Of a stretch of DNA of 64,000 nucleotides, positions 26,301 to 36,600 are shown in pieces; position 1 is the first letter of the stretch; every line of letters starts with the position of its first letter. The notes under the pieces are model-generated. The model was not told the origin of the DNA and did no database searches. It saw nothing but the letters and a program-made list of their open reading frames with translations. The DNA is from Schaalia odontolytica (GTDB lineage Bacteria; Actinomycetota; Actinomycetes; Actinomycetales; Actinomycetaceae), in NCBI RefSeq assembly GCF_009730335.1, contig NZ_CP046315.1, forward strand, positions 930,001 through 994,000. Reading direction: 5' to 3'. The translations under genes were made by a program, and so were the position numbers.

Positions 26301-29300
26301 CGCGGGCCGCTACAAGCTGACGATCGATGCGGCCTCGGTCGCGCCTTCGAGCGTGGCCTCGCAGCTGACCTGGGATTTCACCCTGGACACCGAGGCTCCC
26401 CTCATCTCCAACCTGACGGTGACCGGCGAGGGCGACGAGCGCGTCGTGTCCTTCGACGTCACCGACAACTCTCCGCTAGCTGGCATCGCTTTCTCCGAGT
26501 CCCCGACCTCGCGTCGCTACTACGACGAGAAGGAGGCCGTGGGCGCGAACCGTCAGGCCGACGGCACTTACGCCAAGCACTACGAGATCAAGTGGGCCGA
26601 CCTCATCGACCGCGCGGACTCCTCGGATCCGGCGACCGCCTACCTGTTCGCGTGGGACTGGGGTAAGAACCAGGCCCGTCAGGTGATCCGCTTTAGCACG
26701 ATCCCGATGACCTCCCTGTCGCTCACTCCGCAGGACTCCGAGGTTGTTGCGGGCGAGACAGTCGCGCTGAGTCCATCTTACGAGCCGGCGAACGCGAATG
26801 TCACCGACCTCGTATGGACGTCCTCGAACGAGGCCGTCGCCACCGTGAACGACAACGGCGAGGTCCGCACCCTGGCCGCCGGCGAGGCGACGATCACCGC
26901 GACCGACGCGTCCCAGCCGACCCTGTCGGCCAGCGCTCGGATCCGCGTGCGCACGATCTCTGAGGACGCGGGCATCGAGCTCGCGGACACCCAGGTGACG
27001 CTCAAGGTGGGCGAGATCGCCCCCGTGAAGGCCTACCTGGCGCCCTCGCTGAAGGACCGCGCGGTGACATGGAGCGTGGAGCCGGCCGACCTGGCCACGG
27101 TCGCCGCCGACACTGACACGCGCAAGGCGACCCTGACCGCCGGCGATCACGCTGGTTCGGGCACGCTGACCGCCACCGTCACCACCGAGGCCGGCGCTAC
27201 TAAGACCGCGTCCATCGCAGTCACGGTGCGCGCCGCCGACGCCGACGACTTCGAGATCAACGAGGCCGGCGTCCTCGTCAAGTACAAGGGTTCGGCCACC
27301 GAGGTCACCCTGCCTGACACCGTGACCTCCATCGGCGAGCGCGCCTTCGCGAGCACCACCGTGGAACACGTGACGGTCCCCGCCTCGGTGCGTTCCATCG
27401 GCCTGGAGGCCTTCATCTACAGCTCGCTGAAGAAGATCACCTTCGTCGACGATGAGACCCACCCCGCCCAGCTGACCATGATCGCCGACCGCGCGTTCGC
27501 CAACACGAGCCTCGAGGCCATCGAGCTGCCGCATTCCGTGGTGACGATGGGCGCGGAGGTCTTCGACTACAACTCGGCGCTCACCACGATCAAGCTGGGC
27601 CCCAACGTCGCCGCCGACTCGGTGACCTCGGGCTACGCCGAGACCGCCGCGCTGACCAGCGTCGAGGTCGATCCCGCGAACCCGAACTACGAGAGCGTGG
27701 ACGGAGTCCTCTACTCCAAGGACCACTCGCGCCTGATCCTGTACCCGGCCGCCAAGAATCCTGGCGGCGCGTACACGGTCCTGGATGGTGTCGCGACGAT
27801 CGCGCCTAAGGCATTCCAGAAGGCTGGCATCACCTCCGTGACACTGCCCGACAGCCTACGCACGATTAAGGACGAGGCCTTCCGCCTCTCTGCGCTCACC
27901 GAGGTCACCCTGCCCGAGAAGTTCGAGACGGTCGGCACCTGTGCCTTCTGCTCCGCCGACAAGCTCGCGACCATCGACCTGGGCGGCACGATCTCCCTGG
28001 GCGGCAGCGCCTTCGAATCCACGAGTGCGAAGAACGGGGTCAATTACCGGCCCGAACTCGGACGCCTGACCACGATCGGCGACTTCGCGTTTAGCCGCAC
28101 GGCGCAGTCCTCCGTGACCCTTCCTGACTCGGTGACCGCGGTCGGCGAGCAGGCGTTCTCGGAGAGCACGGCCCTGACCTCGTTCCACATCGGAGCGGGT
28201 GTCACGTCCTTCGCTGAGACCGCCCTGTACAACGACCGCAAGATCGCGACGCTGACCGTTTCCGCCGACAACCCGGTGTACTCGGCCGAGCACAACGTCC
28301 TGTACCGCAAGACGGGCGATGGCCTGCACCTGATGCTGTCTCCGGCCGCCAACACTCTCACCGACTACACGGTGCGCGCGGGCACGGTCGAGATCGGCGC
28401 GACGGCATTCGCCAACAACAAGACGCTCACCCGTGTCGTCCTGCCCGACGGCCTCAAGGTCATCGGCGACGACGCCTTCGCGGGCACAACTGCCCTGACC
28501 GAGCTGGTCATCCCCGAGTCGGTCGAGCGCTCGAGCGGCGTCACCGGAAACTCCCTGGAGCTCGTCGAGTACGGCTCCAAGGTGACCTCGATCCGCATGG
28601 AAGGTAGCTGGGTTCCCATGCCTCGTCGCATCGTCGTGCGCGGCGGTGTGGACGGCTCCTTCGTGTACGACGGTCGCCCGACGAACGGACGCCGCCAGAG
28701 CGCCTACTTCGGCGAGGGCATGACCCGCGTGTCCTTCGGCGTGGACGTCCCGCGCGTCCTCGTCCTCCCCTCGACGCTCACCCGACTCGACCTTGAGCCG
28801 GAGTTGAGCGACGAGAAGAAGGACGACACCCACGTGTACGTCGCCGCGGCCGAAGGTTCGCAGGCGTGGAACGTCGCCAAGGACGCCCTCGAGGCGGCCG
28901 GCATCGACCCCTCGCACCTGCACACCTACACGGGTGCGTCGATGACCCTGGCGGGTACAAACATCGCCGAGGCCGGGGGAAGTTACACGTACACGGGTGA
29001 GATCGGTGCGTCGGTCGACGTGACGGCTGAGGTTGCCGGTGGCATCGCCGGCACGCAGCAGGTGCGCGCCGTGCAGATCGGAGCGGATGGTACCGAGACG
29101 CTCGTGCGCGACTGGACGACGGTGACGGACAGCGGGGATCGAGCTGCGGCCTCCTCCGTGACCTTCCCGTGGACCCCGTCCGCCGCGGACGTGAGCCTGC
29201 GTGTGCAGGTGCGCGACGCCTCGTACCTGACGAGCACCCTCATGATCAAGCTGCCGGGTACCCCGGACCCGACACCGGCGCCTGAGCCGACGCCTGCACC

Positions 29301-30021
29301 TGAGCCGACGCCTGCTCCGTCTCCGGACCCGACGCCCGCTCCGTCTCCGGACCCGACGCCCGCTCCCGAGCCGACTCCGGCTCCTGCCCCGCAGGACGGC
29401 CAGTGGGTGAGCGACTCTGTCGGCTGGTGGTACCGCTATGCGGATGGCACCTATCCGGCTGGCCGGACGGTGCAGATCGGTAACTCGATCTACCGCTTCG
29501 GTGCGGATGGCTACATGCGTACTGGCTGGGCGAGTGAGGATGGCGCGTGGTACTTCCACAATCCGTCTGGTGCTCAGGCGAGTGGCTGGGTGAAGGATGG
29601 CTCTTCCTGGTACTACCTGAACCCGACGTCCGGACAGATGGTGACGGGATGGATCCTCGATGGGCTGACCTGGTACTACCTGACACCCGGCAGTGGCGCG
29701 ATGGCGACCGGTTGGGTCAAGGATGGGTCCTCTTGGTACTACATGGCCCCCAGCGGCGCGCTGACCACCGGCTGGCTGCGCCAGGGCTCCTCCTGGTACT
29801 ACCTGAGCACCGACTCCGGTGCGATGGTCACCGGCTGGCTGCAACGGGGGTCCTCCTGGTACTACCTGCACCCCGCGGGTGGCGCCATGGCCACCGGCTG
29901 GCTGCAGCTGGACGGAGCTTGGTACTACTTCGACCCGAGCAGCGGAGTGATGGCCACCGGCTCCCAGCGGATCGGCTGGCGTTCCTATCGCTTTGCTGAC
30001 TCAGGACAGCTGATGAACTGA
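23353..30021 (+). CDS. Giant secreted subtilase with C5a-peptidase-like domains, Ig-like domains, leucine-rich repeats and surface-binding repeats
   Basis: 2222 residues. Signal peptide to about residue 30 (TPAAFA-AN); inhibitor-I9-like prodomain with TIIVQLEDG; S8 catalytic domain with Asp217 (EVIDTGIEA), His286 (LSHGTHVA), Asn381 and Ser630 (SGTSMATP), split by a PA-like insert around residues 435-540. Fn3_5-like domains (FYGSWGAPAVFDG) follow as in C5a peptidase/lactocepin, then two Big_2-type domains (from about 1119), BspA-like LRR_5 repeats (about 1297-1830), a Pro-Thr-Glu linker (about 1972-2014) and choline-binding-type repeats (GWVKDGSSWYYL pattern) to the end. No LPxTG motif: retention would be through the C-terminal repeats. 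Likely a host-protein-cleaving surface protease. Confidence 0.92.
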   Translation: MSQRTTSALVLLTAGTLAMTAVTTPAAFAANSREESQSGVPAPASSVDAQSGAPQSGAADEAGAENPTTTPETVPTDDTPTTIIVQLEDGSVGIPWYQRVFGLSSSTKHETVKERIETSVEAVVPGADITDVRDYTHALDGFAIQAPASSLGAIKATEGVKAAFIERHHKPMVVEGDAGALGAEAVDPALQNASSLEMTRANQTTQKGDRQVVEVIDTGIEATHQAFSGSMDGVDVRLSQGDVEALVGKLPHGKTGAYLNNKIPFVFDYADNDADVLPKSSKDLSHGTHVAAIAAANAADLQGTAPHAQIIVAKVASDKDGSIPDSTVLAALDDAVVIKPDSINLSLGEDAGMGTEAGTMYAEVYKNLANAGVTVNAAAGNSYSSAYSNYSGKNKPFATDPDAGTVSEPASYSSTLAVASVNNQDALPYLTVGERQVVYRKSRGLKDAVVPSLLDIPEATYTLVYAGIGDAAALSKLIAEHPGDLSQVIVLEDRGGSDSATGADMTHEAKVKGLTQLTSKPAALIIGDSETVENPYVATIEATHTMPTVTITKKEKDALIEAIKASESGSINISNPHAGLKLASTNPSISDFTSWGVTPDLKLKPEIAAPGGNIVAAVLGNTYRSMSGTSMATPQVAGIATLVRQRVNNDPAFAGLSEVDKAAIVTTLMMGTAHPLLDIDQNDGTYYSPRRVGAGQVDALAATTTTVYPRVVGAENPWRPKADLGEGTTGWTFQVTLTNVSDTAHTYTLGGQALSEIVEGGLFTEHSKNWAGQGIDLTYSADSVTVPAKGTATVTVTVTPQGAFASYANAKAPKGTFIDGAVTFTSADGQPDLTVPYMGFYGSWGAPAVFDGKWYDGTTSTAHACSSTLINPATEVPLGALNPLAGQEIDDVRAVDPAYFIMSRSALPEAPSRILPRTCLLRNSPKVTYTYTNEAGEVVREYTFERARKSLFNYHASKVEPIESQEGNNPVFDGFDKDGKELPAGRYKLTIDAASVAPSSVASQLTWDFTLDTEAPLISNLTVTGEGDERVVSFDVTDNSPLAGIAFSESPTSRRYYDEKEAVGANRQADGTYAKHYEIKWADLIDRADSSDPATAYLFAWDWGKNQARQVIRFSTIPMTSLSLTPQDSEVVAGETVALSPSYEPANANVTDLVWTSSNEAVATVNDNGEVRTLAAGEATITATDASQPTLSASARIRVRTISEDAGIELADTQVTLKVGEIAPVKAYLAPSLKDRAVTWSVEPADLATVAADTDTRKATLTAGDHAGSGTLTATVTTEAGATKTASIAVTVRAADADDFEINEAGVLVKYKGSATEVTLPDTVTSIGERAFASTTVEHVTVPASVRSIGLEAFIYSSLKKITFVDDETHPAQLTMIADRAFANTSLEAIELPHSVVTMGAEVFDYNSALTTIKLGPNVAADSVTSGYAETAALTSVEVDPANPNYESVDGVLYSKDHSRLILYPAAKNPGGAYTVLDGVATIAPKAFQKAGITSVTLPDSLRTIKDEAFRLSALTEVTLPEKFETVGTCAFCSADKLATIDLGGTISLGGSAFESTSAKNGVNYRPELGRLTTIGDFAFSRTAQSSVTLPDSVTAVGEQAFSESTALTSFHIGAGVTSFAETALYNDRKIATLTVSADNPVYSAEHNVLYRKTGDGLHLMLSPAANTLTDYTVRAGTVEIGATAFANNKTLTRVVLPDGLKVIGDDAFAGTTALTELVIPESVERSSGVTGNSLELVEYGSKVTSIRMEGSWVPMPRRIVVRGGVDGSFVYDGRPTNGRRQSAYFGEGMTRVSFGVDVPRVLVLPSTLTRLDLEPELSDEKKDDTHVYVAAAEGSQAWNVAKDALEAAGIDPSHLHTYTGASMTLAGTNIAEAGGSYTYTGEIGASVDVTAEVAGGIAGTQQVRAVQIGADGTETLVRDWTTVTDSGDRAAASSVTFPWTPSAADVSLRVQVRDASYLTSTLMIKLPGTPDPTPAPEPTPAPEPTPAPSPDPTPAPSPDPTPAPEPTPAPAPQDGQWVSDSVGWWYRYADGTYPAGRTVQIGNSIYRFGADGYMRTGWASEDGAWYFHNPSGAQASGWVKDGSSWYYLNPTSGQMVTGWILDGLTWYYLTPGSGAMATGWVKDGSSWYYMAPSGALTTGWLRQGSSWYYLSTDSGAMVTGWLQRGSSWYYLHPAGGAMATGWLQLDGAWYYFDPSSGVMATGSQRIGWRSYRFADSGQLMN

Positions 30022-30038
30022 CCTGTTACCAGGCTTCC

Positions 30039-30071
30039 CACACGCCCCCGGAGATCATCCGGGGGCGTGTG
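30039..30071 (+). terminator. Terminator of the first subtilase gene
   Basis: Perfect 14-bp stem CACACGCCCCCGGA / TCCGGGGGCGTGTG around GATCA, 17 bases after the stop codon. Confidence 0.85.
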
Positions 30072-30494
30072 CTTGTCTCACCACCCATTCGTCATTTGTC
30101 GCCATGGCGGGTCAACCCAGGGTGCGACGTGCGCATCTTGTTCGACCATTCGGTCGATCATGAAGTAAATCGCCTGAGTAACGGGCGGTTAGGGTCGTTG
30201 TCAGAAGCGATCAATATAGATTGTTGGTGTTCTTGACAGATTGAGTGGAAAGATGCAACAAAACCCTAGAAAAACTCGATGAGAAGGAGGTGAATCAGCT
30301 AGGTGATGCCAAGCTTTCGTGAAAGGGCTAAGTATGCTACTACTTGCGCAGATACGGGTGAATCGGCCGACATATGTTGAGAAAATGGGTCGTAGGGGTA
30401 TCCGAAAACCCTAAAAAGCGATATGTTTGACATGAATGGCTGCGATCGCAACGCGAGGCCTTCTCCTACCGAATGCTAATTTAGGGGTTCACAG
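30072..30494. other. Long upstream region of the LRR surface-protein gene
   Basis: A 423-base gap. It contains a TCGACC-ATTC-GGTCGA palindrome at 30142-30157 (TetR-like in form), a TTGACA hexamer at 30234-30239 without a convincing -10, a short open frame with a strong ribosome-binding site (described separately), and three AACCCTA/TAGGGTT-type words. This suggests a regulated leader. Confidence 0.4.
30306..30380 (+). CDS. Possible 24-residue leader peptide or small protein
   Basis: AAGGAGGT at 30284-30291 is the strongest ribosome-binding site in this gap and precedes GTG/ATG codons at 30303/30306. The frame encodes MPSFRERAKYATTCADTGE and ends SADIC before TGA. No homologue is recognised. 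The following LRR gene begins 115 bases later. It could be a regulatory leader peptide or chance. Confidence 0.35.
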   Translation: MPSFRERAKYATTCADTGESADIC

Positions 30495-33176
30495 ATGTCC
30501 CATTCAAAGTTTGCGGTGCTGGCGTTTGCGCTTGCTGGCACCCTGTCGCTGACTTTGCTTGGCGTGCCTGCTGCCCATGCGGTCAGTGCTGATGCCGCCG
30601 GGCAGGCTAACGCTGCCGCCTCGCTGAACGCAGATGCCGACGGCTTCATCATCAACGCCGACGGCGTGCTCGTGGGCTACACCGGTGGTGCCAGCAAGGT
30701 GCGTATCCCCGAGGGCGTCGCCGAGATCAGCGCAAATGCCTTTAATGGCACGAGCCTGACGAGCGTGTGGATCCCCGCGAGCGTGCGCGCAATCGACGAC
30801 TATGTCTTTTCAGGCCAGCCGCTCACCGAGGTTACCTTCCAGGATGACGACGCCCACCCCTCGCAGCTGGAGACGATCGGGGATCGCGCCTTCGCAAACA
30901 CGGCGCTCGAACACATCACCCTGCCCCGTTCTCTCACGATGGCGGGCCTGGAGACTTTCAGTGACATGGCAAAGCTGCGCTCCGTCCACGTCGGTCCGAA
31001 GGTGTCGGCCCAGGGCCTGTTCGCGGCATTTGCGCGCACCCCGCTCTTGGAGAGCATCGACGTCGACGATGCCAACCAGAACTACCAGAGCCTCGACGGC
31101 GTCCTGTACACGAAGGGCCTGACGCACCTGGCGACCTACCCGGAGGCGAAGAACGCCGGTGGTAGCTACGCGATTGCCGAGGGGACCTCGACGATCGACG
31201 AGGGAGCCTTCACATCTGCGCAGATCACCTCCGTGACTCTGCCCTCGACCCTGCGTCGTGTGGAAAAGGCGGCGTTCGCGAGCTCGCAGGTCACCTCCCT
31301 GACCCTGCCCGACGGCTTTGAATCTATGGACGACATGGCGTTCTGGTACATGCCCAAGCTGGAGCGCGTCGACCTGGGAGGCACGACGGCCGTGTCGGAC
31401 AGCGCCTTCCGCTACGATAAGACGCTCGCCGAGGTGAACTTCCGTTCCGACCTGGGGCGCCTCACCAGTGTGGAGGACTACGCGTTCGAAGCCGCGACGA
31501 TCACCTCGGTCACGGTGCCCGAATCGGTGACGAGCATCGGGAAGTTCGCCTTTTCCGACAACAGCTACCTGACCCGCGTTCACCTGGGCTCGGGCCTGAC
31601 CTCCATCGGGGAAGGCGCGTTCGTCGGGGCGACGTCCCTGGCCTCGCTGAGCGTCGCACCCGCCAATCCCGTCTACTCGGTGGACAGCGGCGTCCTGTAC
31701 CAGAAGTCCATCGGGGGCAGAATCCTCGTCCTGTCTCTGCCCACGAACGGGGCCACCGAATTCACGGTTCCTGGCGGCACGGTCGCGATCGCTGACTACG
31801 CCTTCTCGAAGAACATGTCCCTGCGCCGCGCCGTCCTGCCCGAGGGCCTGACCACGATCGGATTTGGCGCCTTCGACGGCTGCGATAACCTGACAGACAT
31901 CGTCATTCCCGACTCGGTGACCGTGGCCCGAGGCCTCGTCAACAACGGCCTGGACACCGTCGAGCTGGGTTCGCAGGTCACGGAACTGTGGATGACTCCG
32001 CGCGATACCACCACCCCGCGCCACATCATCGTGCGCGGCGGCAATGATGGCGAGTTCTACTACGAGGGCAAGGCCACCAACGGACGTCCCGACAGCGCGT
32101 ACTTCGGCGAGGGGATGACCAGCTTCACCTTCTGGTTCGACACGCCCCGCGTCCTGGTCCTGCCTTCGACCGTGAAGGAGCTCAAACTCGCCGAGGATAT
32201 GGCGGCCGACCTCAAGGCCGACACCGCCGTTTACGTCGCGGCTCCCAGGGGCTCGAAGGCGTGGACGCTCACCGAGGCGGCCATGAAGGAAGCCGGGTAC
32301 AACACGGCGGCCCTCTTCGAGTACACCAGCCCGCAGGTCGCGGTGTCGGGGGATGGAATCAACGAGGCTGGCTCCGGGTACACGCTCACGACCTCCGTGA
32401 GCACGCCGACGACCGTGAAGGTCTCCGCTCAGGCCGGTGTCCTGGGCACGCGCCAGATGCGTGTCGTCCAGATCGAGCCCGACGGGCGTGAAACCGTCCT
32501 GCAGGACTGGGCCGCGATGTCAGATAGCTCGGACACCGCCACCTCGACGGGCTCCTTCTCTTGGACTCCGGCCAGCGACGGCATCGTCGCGCGTATCGAC
32601 GTGCGTGACGAATCGAAACTCGTGAGCTCGACGACCGTGACCTTCAAGGCCTCCTCGGCCTCGGCACCCGCCCAGGGACATTGGGTGCGCAGCGGTCGTA
32701 GCTGGCAGTACCACTACGCGGATGGTACGCGCGCCACGAGCACCTCGCTCGTGGTCGACGGACATACCTACCGCTTTACTGCCAAGGGAAACATGCGCAC
32801 CGGCTGGTTCTTCGAGGGGGGCGTATGGTACTACCACGGCCCCTCGGGCGAGCAGGCCTCCGGTTGGGTTCTTGATGGCTCCTCCTGGTACTACCTGAAC
32901 CCGGCCACCGGGACGATGCAAACCGGATGGCTTAAGGATGGTTCGTCCTGGTACTACCTGAGTCCGGCCACCGGAATGATGCAGACCGGATGGGTCAAGG
33001 ATGGTTCGTCCTGGTACTACCTCAATCCCACCACCGGCAAGATGATGACGGGGTGGCTCAAGGAAGGCGGTGCCTGGTACTACCTGAAGACCGGAAGCGG
33101 CGCGATGGCCACGGGCCGACTGCGCATCTTCTGGACGTGGTACACCTTCTCTGAGACGGGGCAGCTGATCAGCTAG
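30495..33176 (+). CDS. Secreted BspA-like leucine-rich repeat protein with surface-binding repeats
   Basis: 893 residues. Signal peptide with cleavage near PAAHA-VS (residue about 29). Residues about 45-560 are LRR_5 (BspA/TpLRR-type) repeats with the pattern ITSVTLPSTLRRVEKAAF. A beta-rich domain around 570-715 (VVQIEPDGRETVLQDW) follows. From about 725 the C-terminus is six to eight choline-binding-type repeats (GWLKDGSSWYYLSPATG). The whole protein parallels the C-terminal half of the upstream subtilase, without the protease. BspA-like proteins bind fibronectin or fibrinogen and mediate coaggregation. Expected to be surface-attached through the repeats. Confidence 0.9.
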   Translation: MSHSKFAVLAFALAGTLSLTLLGVPAAHAVSADAAGQANAAASLNADADGFIINADGVLVGYTGGASKVRIPEGVAEISANAFNGTSLTSVWIPASVRAIDDYVFSGQPLTEVTFQDDDAHPSQLETIGDRAFANTALEHITLPRSLTMAGLETFSDMAKLRSVHVGPKVSAQGLFAAFARTPLLESIDVDDANQNYQSLDGVLYTKGLTHLATYPEAKNAGGSYAIAEGTSTIDEGAFTSAQITSVTLPSTLRRVEKAAFASSQVTSLTLPDGFESMDDMAFWYMPKLERVDLGGTTAVSDSAFRYDKTLAEVNFRSDLGRLTSVEDYAFEAATITSVTVPESVTSIGKFAFSDNSYLTRVHLGSGLTSIGEGAFVGATSLASLSVAPANPVYSVDSGVLYQKSIGGRILVLSLPTNGATEFTVPGGTVAIADYAFSKNMSLRRAVLPEGLTTIGFGAFDGCDNLTDIVIPDSVTVARGLVNNGLDTVELGSQVTELWMTPRDTTTPRHIIVRGGNDGEFYYEGKATNGRPDSAYFGEGMTSFTFWFDTPRVLVLPSTVKELKLAEDMAADLKADTAVYVAAPRGSKAWTLTEAAMKEAGYNTAALFEYTSPQVAVSGDGINEAGSGYTLTTSVSTPTTVKVSAQAGVLGTRQMRVVQIEPDGRETVLQDWAAMSDSSDTATSTGSFSWTPASDGIVARIDVRDESKLVSSTTVTFKASSASAPAQGHWVRSGRSWQYHYADGTRATSTSLVVDGHTYRFTAKGNMRTGWFFEGGVWYYHGPSGEQASGWVLDGSSWYYLNPATGTMQTGWLKDGSSWYYLSPATGMMQTGWVKDGSSWYYLNPTTGKMMTGWLKEGGAWYYLKTGSGAMATGRLRIFWTWYTFSETGQLIS

Positions 33177-33198
33177 GTTGCCGCTGAGACTGACCGTC

Positions 33199-33237
33199 CA
33201 GGCCCGCACCCCGATTCGCGTTGGGTGTGCGGGCCTG
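33199..33237 (+). terminator. Terminator of the LRR gene
   Basis: CAGGCCCGCACCC pairs with GGGTGTGCGGGCCTG around a 10-base loop, shortly after the stop codon. Confidence 0.75.
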
Positions 33238-33264
33238 GTGTCTGTCAAAGCGGTTAAGCGCCAA

Positions 33265-33467
33265 AATTCCCAGGGTTTTTTCAGGTTGTCTTGCTGTTGT
33301 CGCAAGGTTCGATCCTTACACTGAATGTCATCGCAAGGGAATACGGCACGGACCATGAGGGTCCGGGACATGCCGACGAGATTTTTCGAGGAGCTTTCTG
33401 GGAAAACTTGCACTGTGTTGATGGGATAAGCCGAGGGGCCGACCGTAAGGTCGGCCCCTCGGCTTAC
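33265..33467 (+). ncRNA. Candidate structured RNA, copy 1 (upstream of the second subtilase gene)
   Basis: Noncoding block closely repeated at 37697-37901. Conserved parts in order: CTTGC-N7-GCAAG (33290-33306), a TACACT -10-like hexamer (33317-33322), the word CAAGGGAATACGGCACGG, a two-part hairpin (CGGCA 33344-33348 with TGCCG 33371-33375 enclosing CGGACC 33349-33354 with GGTCCG 33360-33365), GAGGAGC, AACTTGCACTGTGTTGATGG, and a perfect 18-bp terminal hairpin (33427-33444 with 33449-33466, loop GTAA). Stem positions differ between the copies in compensatory pairs, evidence for RNA structure. It may be a small RNA or a 5' leader/attenuator of the protease gene at 33620. Ends are approximate. 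Confidence 0.6.
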
Positions 33468-33619
33468 ATTCGGGCCTGCACAAAATGTCAGTGTGTGGAC
33501 ACTGGGCCATCTATCGGACATGCATACTGCACAACTGGAAGAACTTTCGCATAATGGGACGGCGCGTCACCCGGACGCGCACCAGATCGTCATCTCGTCG
33601 ATACGTAAGTGAGCCATTG

Positions 33620-36600
33620 ATGACCCATCACTCCACCCCGGCACTCGCGCTCGCCGCAGCCCTCGCCCTGACCGGCGTGAGCGTCCCGGCACTCGCAGCG
33701 AGCCCGCAGCCGGGCGGTGTCCTCCCCGCCAACCCCACCCACGCCTCGTCGAAGGACACGCAGTCGGGTACACGAGTCGAGGACGCGCTGCTGTCCATCC
33801 GCCAGGCCGAGGCCGGGGGAGCGACCCTGCCCGACGCCTCGTCCGCGCAGGAGGCGGCCGACGACACCCCGACGACAATCATCGTCCAGCTGGAGGATGG
33901 AACAGCCGGTAGCTCCACGCAGGCCATGCGCGACGACGTGAAGGCCCGCATCGCCTCCGCTGTCGCGGGAATCGTCCCCGGTGCGCAGGTCACAACCGTG
34001 CGCGAGTACACCAATGCGTTCGTCGGCTTCGCCATCGAGGCGCCCGGCTCCGCTCTCTCCGCGATCCAGAAGGTCGAGGGCGTCAAGACCGCCTTCAACG
34101 AGGGCGTCCACAAGCCGATGGACACCGGTGCCGAGGGAAGCGGTGCGCCCGTCCTCAAGAACGCCTCGTCCCTGGCGATGACGCGCGCGAACGAGGTCGT
34201 CCTCAAGGGCGATCGTCAGGTCATCGAAGTCATCGACTCTGGCCTGCAGACCGACCACGACGCCTTCGCCGGCTCGATGGACGGCGTGGATGTGCGCATG
34301 AGCCAGGCCGACGTGCAGGCCTTCGCGGGCAAGCTCCCGCACGGCGGAGCGGGCACGTACGTCAACAGCAAGATCCCCTTCGCCTACGACTACGCGGACA
34401 ACGACGCCGACGTCGTGCCCCATTCCGAGAAGGACCTGTCCCACGGTACGCACGTCACCGCGATCGCGGCCGCCAATGCGGACGTCCTGCAGGGCACCGC
34501 GCCCCACGCGCAGATCGTCGTCGCCAAGGTCGCCTCGGACGAGGACGGCTCGATGCTCGACAGCGCCCTGCTGGCGGCCCTCGATGACGCGCTCGTCATC
34601 AAGCCCGACGTCATCAACCTGTCCCTGGGCGACGACTCCGGCATGAGCAGCGACGCGGGCAGTGTCTTCGCCGGCGTGTACGAGAAGCTCGCCGCCGCTG
34701 GCATCACCGTCAACGCGGCGGGCGGTAACGCCTTCTCCAACGCCTATGGCAACAACTCCGGCCAGAACAAGCCGTTCGCGACCGACCCCGACACGGGCAC
34801 GCTCGGCGAACCCGCCTCCTACAAGTCCACCCTGGCCGTCGCCTCCGTTGATAACCAGGAGGCCCTGTCCTACGTGAGCCTGGGCGATCGCACAATCGCC
34901 TACCGCACCGCCCTCAACGGTCAGGGCGAGGCCGTGCGCGGCCTGCGCGACGTCCCCGAGAAGACCTACCGCATCGTCGACGCCGGCGCTGGCGGCACCG
35001 ACCGGCTCGAGCAGTACGCGGGCACCGACCTCTCCGGCGTGATCGTCCTCGAGGATAGGGGCGGTACGGACTCCCGCGACGGCTCGGCGATGACCGAGGA
35101 GCTCAAGGCGCGCAACCTGACGGCCCTCTCACCGGCACCCGCGGCCCTCATGGTCGCCGATACGGATGAGGCATACACGCCCTACCAGGCGATCCTCGGC
35201 TCGACCACGTCGATGCCGACGGTGACCATCACCAAGCGTGACGGGGAGGCGATCCGCGAGGCCTTGGCCGCCGCCAACGGAGCCGACGTCACCGTGACCG
35301 TCACGCACTCCGGCATCGTGCTGGCCTCGAACAACCCGACGGCCTCGGAGTTCTCGGCGTGGGGTGTGGCCCCCGACCTGACCCTCAAGCCTGAGATCGC
35401 TGCCCCCGGCGGCGACATCATGTCGGCCTACCTCGGCAACGAGTACCAGCGCCTGTCGGGCACCTCGATGGCATCCCCGCAGGTCGCGGGAATCAGCGCC
35501 CTCGTGCGCGAGCGCCTCGCGGGCGATCCTGCCTTTTCTGGAATGAGCGCCGAGCAGAAGAACGCAGTCGTCACCAACCTCCTCATGGGCACCGCCCACC
35601 CGCTCATCGACGTCGAGCTGAGCGACGGCACCTACTACTCGCCGCGCAGGGTCGGCGCGGGCGCCGTCGACGCGCTCGCAGCGACCACCGCAACCGTCTA
35701 CCCGACCGTCGTCGGCGCCGCCGATCCCTCCCGGCCCAAGGCCGACCTCGGCGACGGGACGAAGGGCTGGACCTTCCAGGTGCAGCTGACCAACCTCTCC
35801 GACGCTGCCTACACCTACACTCTCGGCGGCCAGGCGCTCTCCGAGATGGTCGAGGGGGGCCTCTTCCTCGAGCACTCGCAGAACTGGGTGGGCGCAGGAA
35901 TCTCGCTGACCTTCTCCGGTGACGGCGTCGCCGAGGCCGGGGACGCCCAGCAGATCACGGTCCCCGCGATGTCGAACGCCACCGTGACCGTCACCGTGAC
36001 CCCCGAGTCCGAGTTCGCGGCCTTTGCCTCGGAGAACACCCCGAAGGGCACCTTCATCGACGGCGCCGTGACCTTCACGAGCGAGGACGGGACCCCGAGC
36101 CTGACCGTGCCCTACCTGGGCTTCTACGGCTCGTGGGGAGCCCCGGACGTCTTCGACGGCAAGTGGTCGGACGACGAGACGACACCCGTGCACGTCTTCC
36201 GTTCTGCGCTGGTCAACGCGCACTCGTCCATCCCGCTGGGAGCGCTGAACCCGCTGTCGGACAAGCAGGACTCGAACCTGGTCACCACGATCAACACGCA
36301 GCGCCTCATCACCTCGCGTGCCAAATGGGCGGGCGCCCCCGACAGGATCGCGCCGATGACCGGCATGCTGCGCTCGGTCCCGTCTATGTCTGTCACCTAC
36401 CGCAACTCCGCGGGCGAGTTAGTGCGCTCCTACACGATCAACCGCGTGCGCAAGTCCCTCTACGACCTCGAGACCGGCTGGACGAAGCCGGGTGAGTTCG
36501 CCGGTGAGGAACCCTTCTTCGATGGCTACGACCAGTCCGGCAACGAGCTGCCCGACGGCGCCTACACGGTGACGATCGAGGCTGCGACGGATGGTCCGTC

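Noticed and set aside
33304-33316. GGTTCGATCC as the T-loop of a tRNA gene
   Set aside because: No acceptor stem, D-arm or anticodon arm can be placed around it, and copy 2 changes the motif to GGTTGGGTCC.
33485-33619. Upstream extension of the second subtilase frame
   Set aside because: It contains no signal features, whereas ATG 33620 starts a normal signal peptide and follows the same AGTGAGCCAT context as the first subtilase.
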